Below, in pieces: positions 63,090-64,000 of a stretch of DNA of 64,000 nt. Source of the DNA: Chitinophaga arvensicola (lineage in GTDB: Bacteria > Bacteroidota > Bacteroidia > Chitinophagales > Chitinophagaceae). Below the pieces are notes generated by a model. It had not been told where the DNA came from. It made no database searches and saw only the letters and a list, made by a program, of their open reading frames with translations. Position 1 is the first letter of the stretch. Each line of letters opens with the position of its first letter. The stretch lies in assembly GCF_900110835.1 (NCBI RefSeq), contig NZ_FOJG01000001.1:941022-1005021 (forward strand), written 5' to 3'. Made by a program: the position numbers and the translations under genes.

Positions 63090-63950
63090 TTACTTCGAAA
63101 ATTCATCATCATACTCATAACGACGTAAAAGGGAAAGTTTTATGCTGTCAAAAAACGGGGTGCGGGATTTTTTCTTCAGCCGATTATTTTCATACATTTT
63201 GTAAATATTGGAGAGATCAATCTGAAAGATGTTTCCAAAAAAGGTGGCCAAAGAAGAAATGGACTCTTTTTTGCCGTTCAATACCCCCATCTCGTTGAGG
63301 CCATAGATCAATTCTACAAGTTCTGCCTTATTACCGGTCCACGATATCGGGCTTAACGGCTGGCCCCCTGCAGGTGTAGCAGACGATAACCTATGTTCGA
63401 GGTATTCCTGGAGAAACGTAGCGGAAACGAGTTGGGCATACAAGTAACTCCACGGGGTATAATATCGCTTGTCCAGGAATGGTAACAAGGAGGCCCGATC
63501 ATCCCTGAGTAAAAAATTTAGCGTATCATTTTGAATCGTTGGAGGATAACGCAGAAAATAAGTCTGGTCATTGTAGGTAAAACCCAATGACAAGTAAAGC
63601 TGGTCATCTTGATGGTGAAGCAGGAAAGAACGGGTGCTGTCCAACCGCTTACGATAATACTGCTCGATGGCCTGCTGGTCTTTCTTTGGCGCAGATTGTT
63701 CGAGCTTTAGAAGGTCAGTGAAAAAGTAAGCTCTGCCATCAAACTCTGGCTTTACATACTTGAAAAAATTTATCTCTTCTTCCTCGTCATTAAAAGTGTG
63801 CCGATCAATATGAGCGTGTAACTCGGCGATAATACCTGTTACTGCCCGTAAGCATTTAGCCAAATAACTGGTGGTAACGGAGAATAATTCTAAAGATTCG
63901 TTTTGGGCGCGAACTTCTGCGAGAAGTTGGGAATACCAATGTTCTGTCAT
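63090..63950 (-). CDS. rteC: RteC-type regulator of element excision
   Basis: 286 residues. The C-terminal third has the RteC signature: WTGNKAELVELIYGLNEMG, LATFFGNIFQIDLSNIY and a basic RLKKKSRTPF near the end. In CTnDOT, RteC activates the excision genes in response to tetracycline through RteA/RteB. Neither rteA, rteB nor a tetracycline-resistance gene is in the window, and many non-tetracycline elements carry rteC alone, so the inducing signal here is unknown. It reads leftward from the right edge. Confidence 0.9.
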   Translation of the reverse strand: MTEHWYSQLLAEVRAQNESLELFSVTTSYLAKCLRAVTGIIAELHAHIDRHTFNDEEEEINFFKYVKPEFDGRAYFFTDLLKLEQSAPKKDQQAIEQYYRKRLDSTRSFLLHHQDDQLYLSLGFTYNDQTYFLRYPPTIQNDTLNFLLRDDRASLLPFLDKRYYTPWSYLYAQLVSATFLQEYLEHRLSSATPAGGQPLSPISWTGNKAELVELIYGLNEMGVLNGKKESISSLATFFGNIFQIDLSNIYKMYENNRLKKKSRTPFFDSIKLSLLRRYEYDDEFSK

Positions 63951-64000
63951 ACCATACTTTTTTTGCCTGGGAGGCAGGTGAACGATTTGGTATAGTGGAA

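Larger units (their letters stand above)
34546..64000. mobile_element. Integrative and conjugative element (CTnDOT-like layout), right end outside window
   Basis: Begins at tRNA-Asn and contains, in order, a tyrosine integrase, an excisionase-like HTH protein, MobC-like and MobP-type relaxase genes, a split VirD4/TraG-type coupling-protein gene, a sigma/FecR/SusC/SusD set with cargo, an AraC regulator and rteC. Integrase, relaxase, coupling protein and RteC together are the signature of Bacteroidota conjugative transposons. No second copy of the tRNA 3' end is found to the right, so the element continues past 64000; the tra cluster is presumably there. Its genes are shorter, of mixed strand and more AT-rich than those before 34.4 kb. 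Confidence 0.88.

Noticed and set aside
1-64000. CRISPR arrays, rRNA operons and insertion sequences
   Set aside because: No regularly spaced repeats, rRNA sequence or transposase frames were seen in the window.

Overview
The window reads as the chromosome of a Bacteroidota bacterium, most likely a Chitinophagaceae member (Chitinophaga or a close relative). This is inferred from three ECF sigma / FecR / SusC / SusD sets, SusC proteins carrying an N-terminal STN domain, a Gld-type ABC transporter, small MutS-like proteins, hipBST-type genes, TAnnTTTG promoter boxes, and a CTnDOT-like conjugative element with MobP-type relaxase and RteC genes.

Bases 1-34,471 look like resident chromosome. From the left: two sensor histidine kinases facing each other, an outer-membrane barrel protein, an enoyl-CoA hydratase, an S9 peptidase, hflX with a Rieske protein, a GT39-like membrane glycosyltransferase, a tRNA-Asn, a three-gene hipBST-like toxin-antitoxin module, a tandem pair of MutS-related ATPases, and a two-gene Gld-type ABC transporter. 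Two complete sigma/FecR/SusC/SusD cassettes follow. They are transcribed away from each other from one 167-bp centre near 27.4 kb (27,308 down to 20,030, and 27,476 up to 34,223). Each is probably a self-contained uptake locus: SusD/SusC bind substrate, the STN domain signals to FecR, and FecR controls its sigma factor.

At 34,472 lies a second tRNA-Asn identical to the first. Immediately after it begins an integrative and conjugative element that runs off the right edge: tyrosine integrase, excisionase-like protein, small unknown genes, MobC-like and relaxase genes, a coupling-protein gene broken exactly in its P-loop, a third sigma/FecR/SusC/SusD set, a cargo block, an AraC regulator, unknown genes and rteC. 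No transfer-pore (tra) genes are inside the window.

The most unusual block is the AT-rich cargo at about 50.2-59.6 kb. It begins inside the third susC, exactly where the conserved STN/carboxypeptidase-like part ends and the plug/barrel begins. It then holds susD, a TlpA-type thioredoxin protein, three short secreted paralogues sharing a Cys-x7-Cys loop, a MauE-type redox membrane protein, and a two-frame gene whose halves match the lyase-like and kinase domains of class III lanthionine synthetases (LanKC) but with no LanC cyclase. Together this suggests an undescribed secreted-peptide system: either a cyclase-less Ser/Thr dehydration pathway or a disulfide-handling system. A single missing base in a G5 run currently splits the LanKC-like gene.
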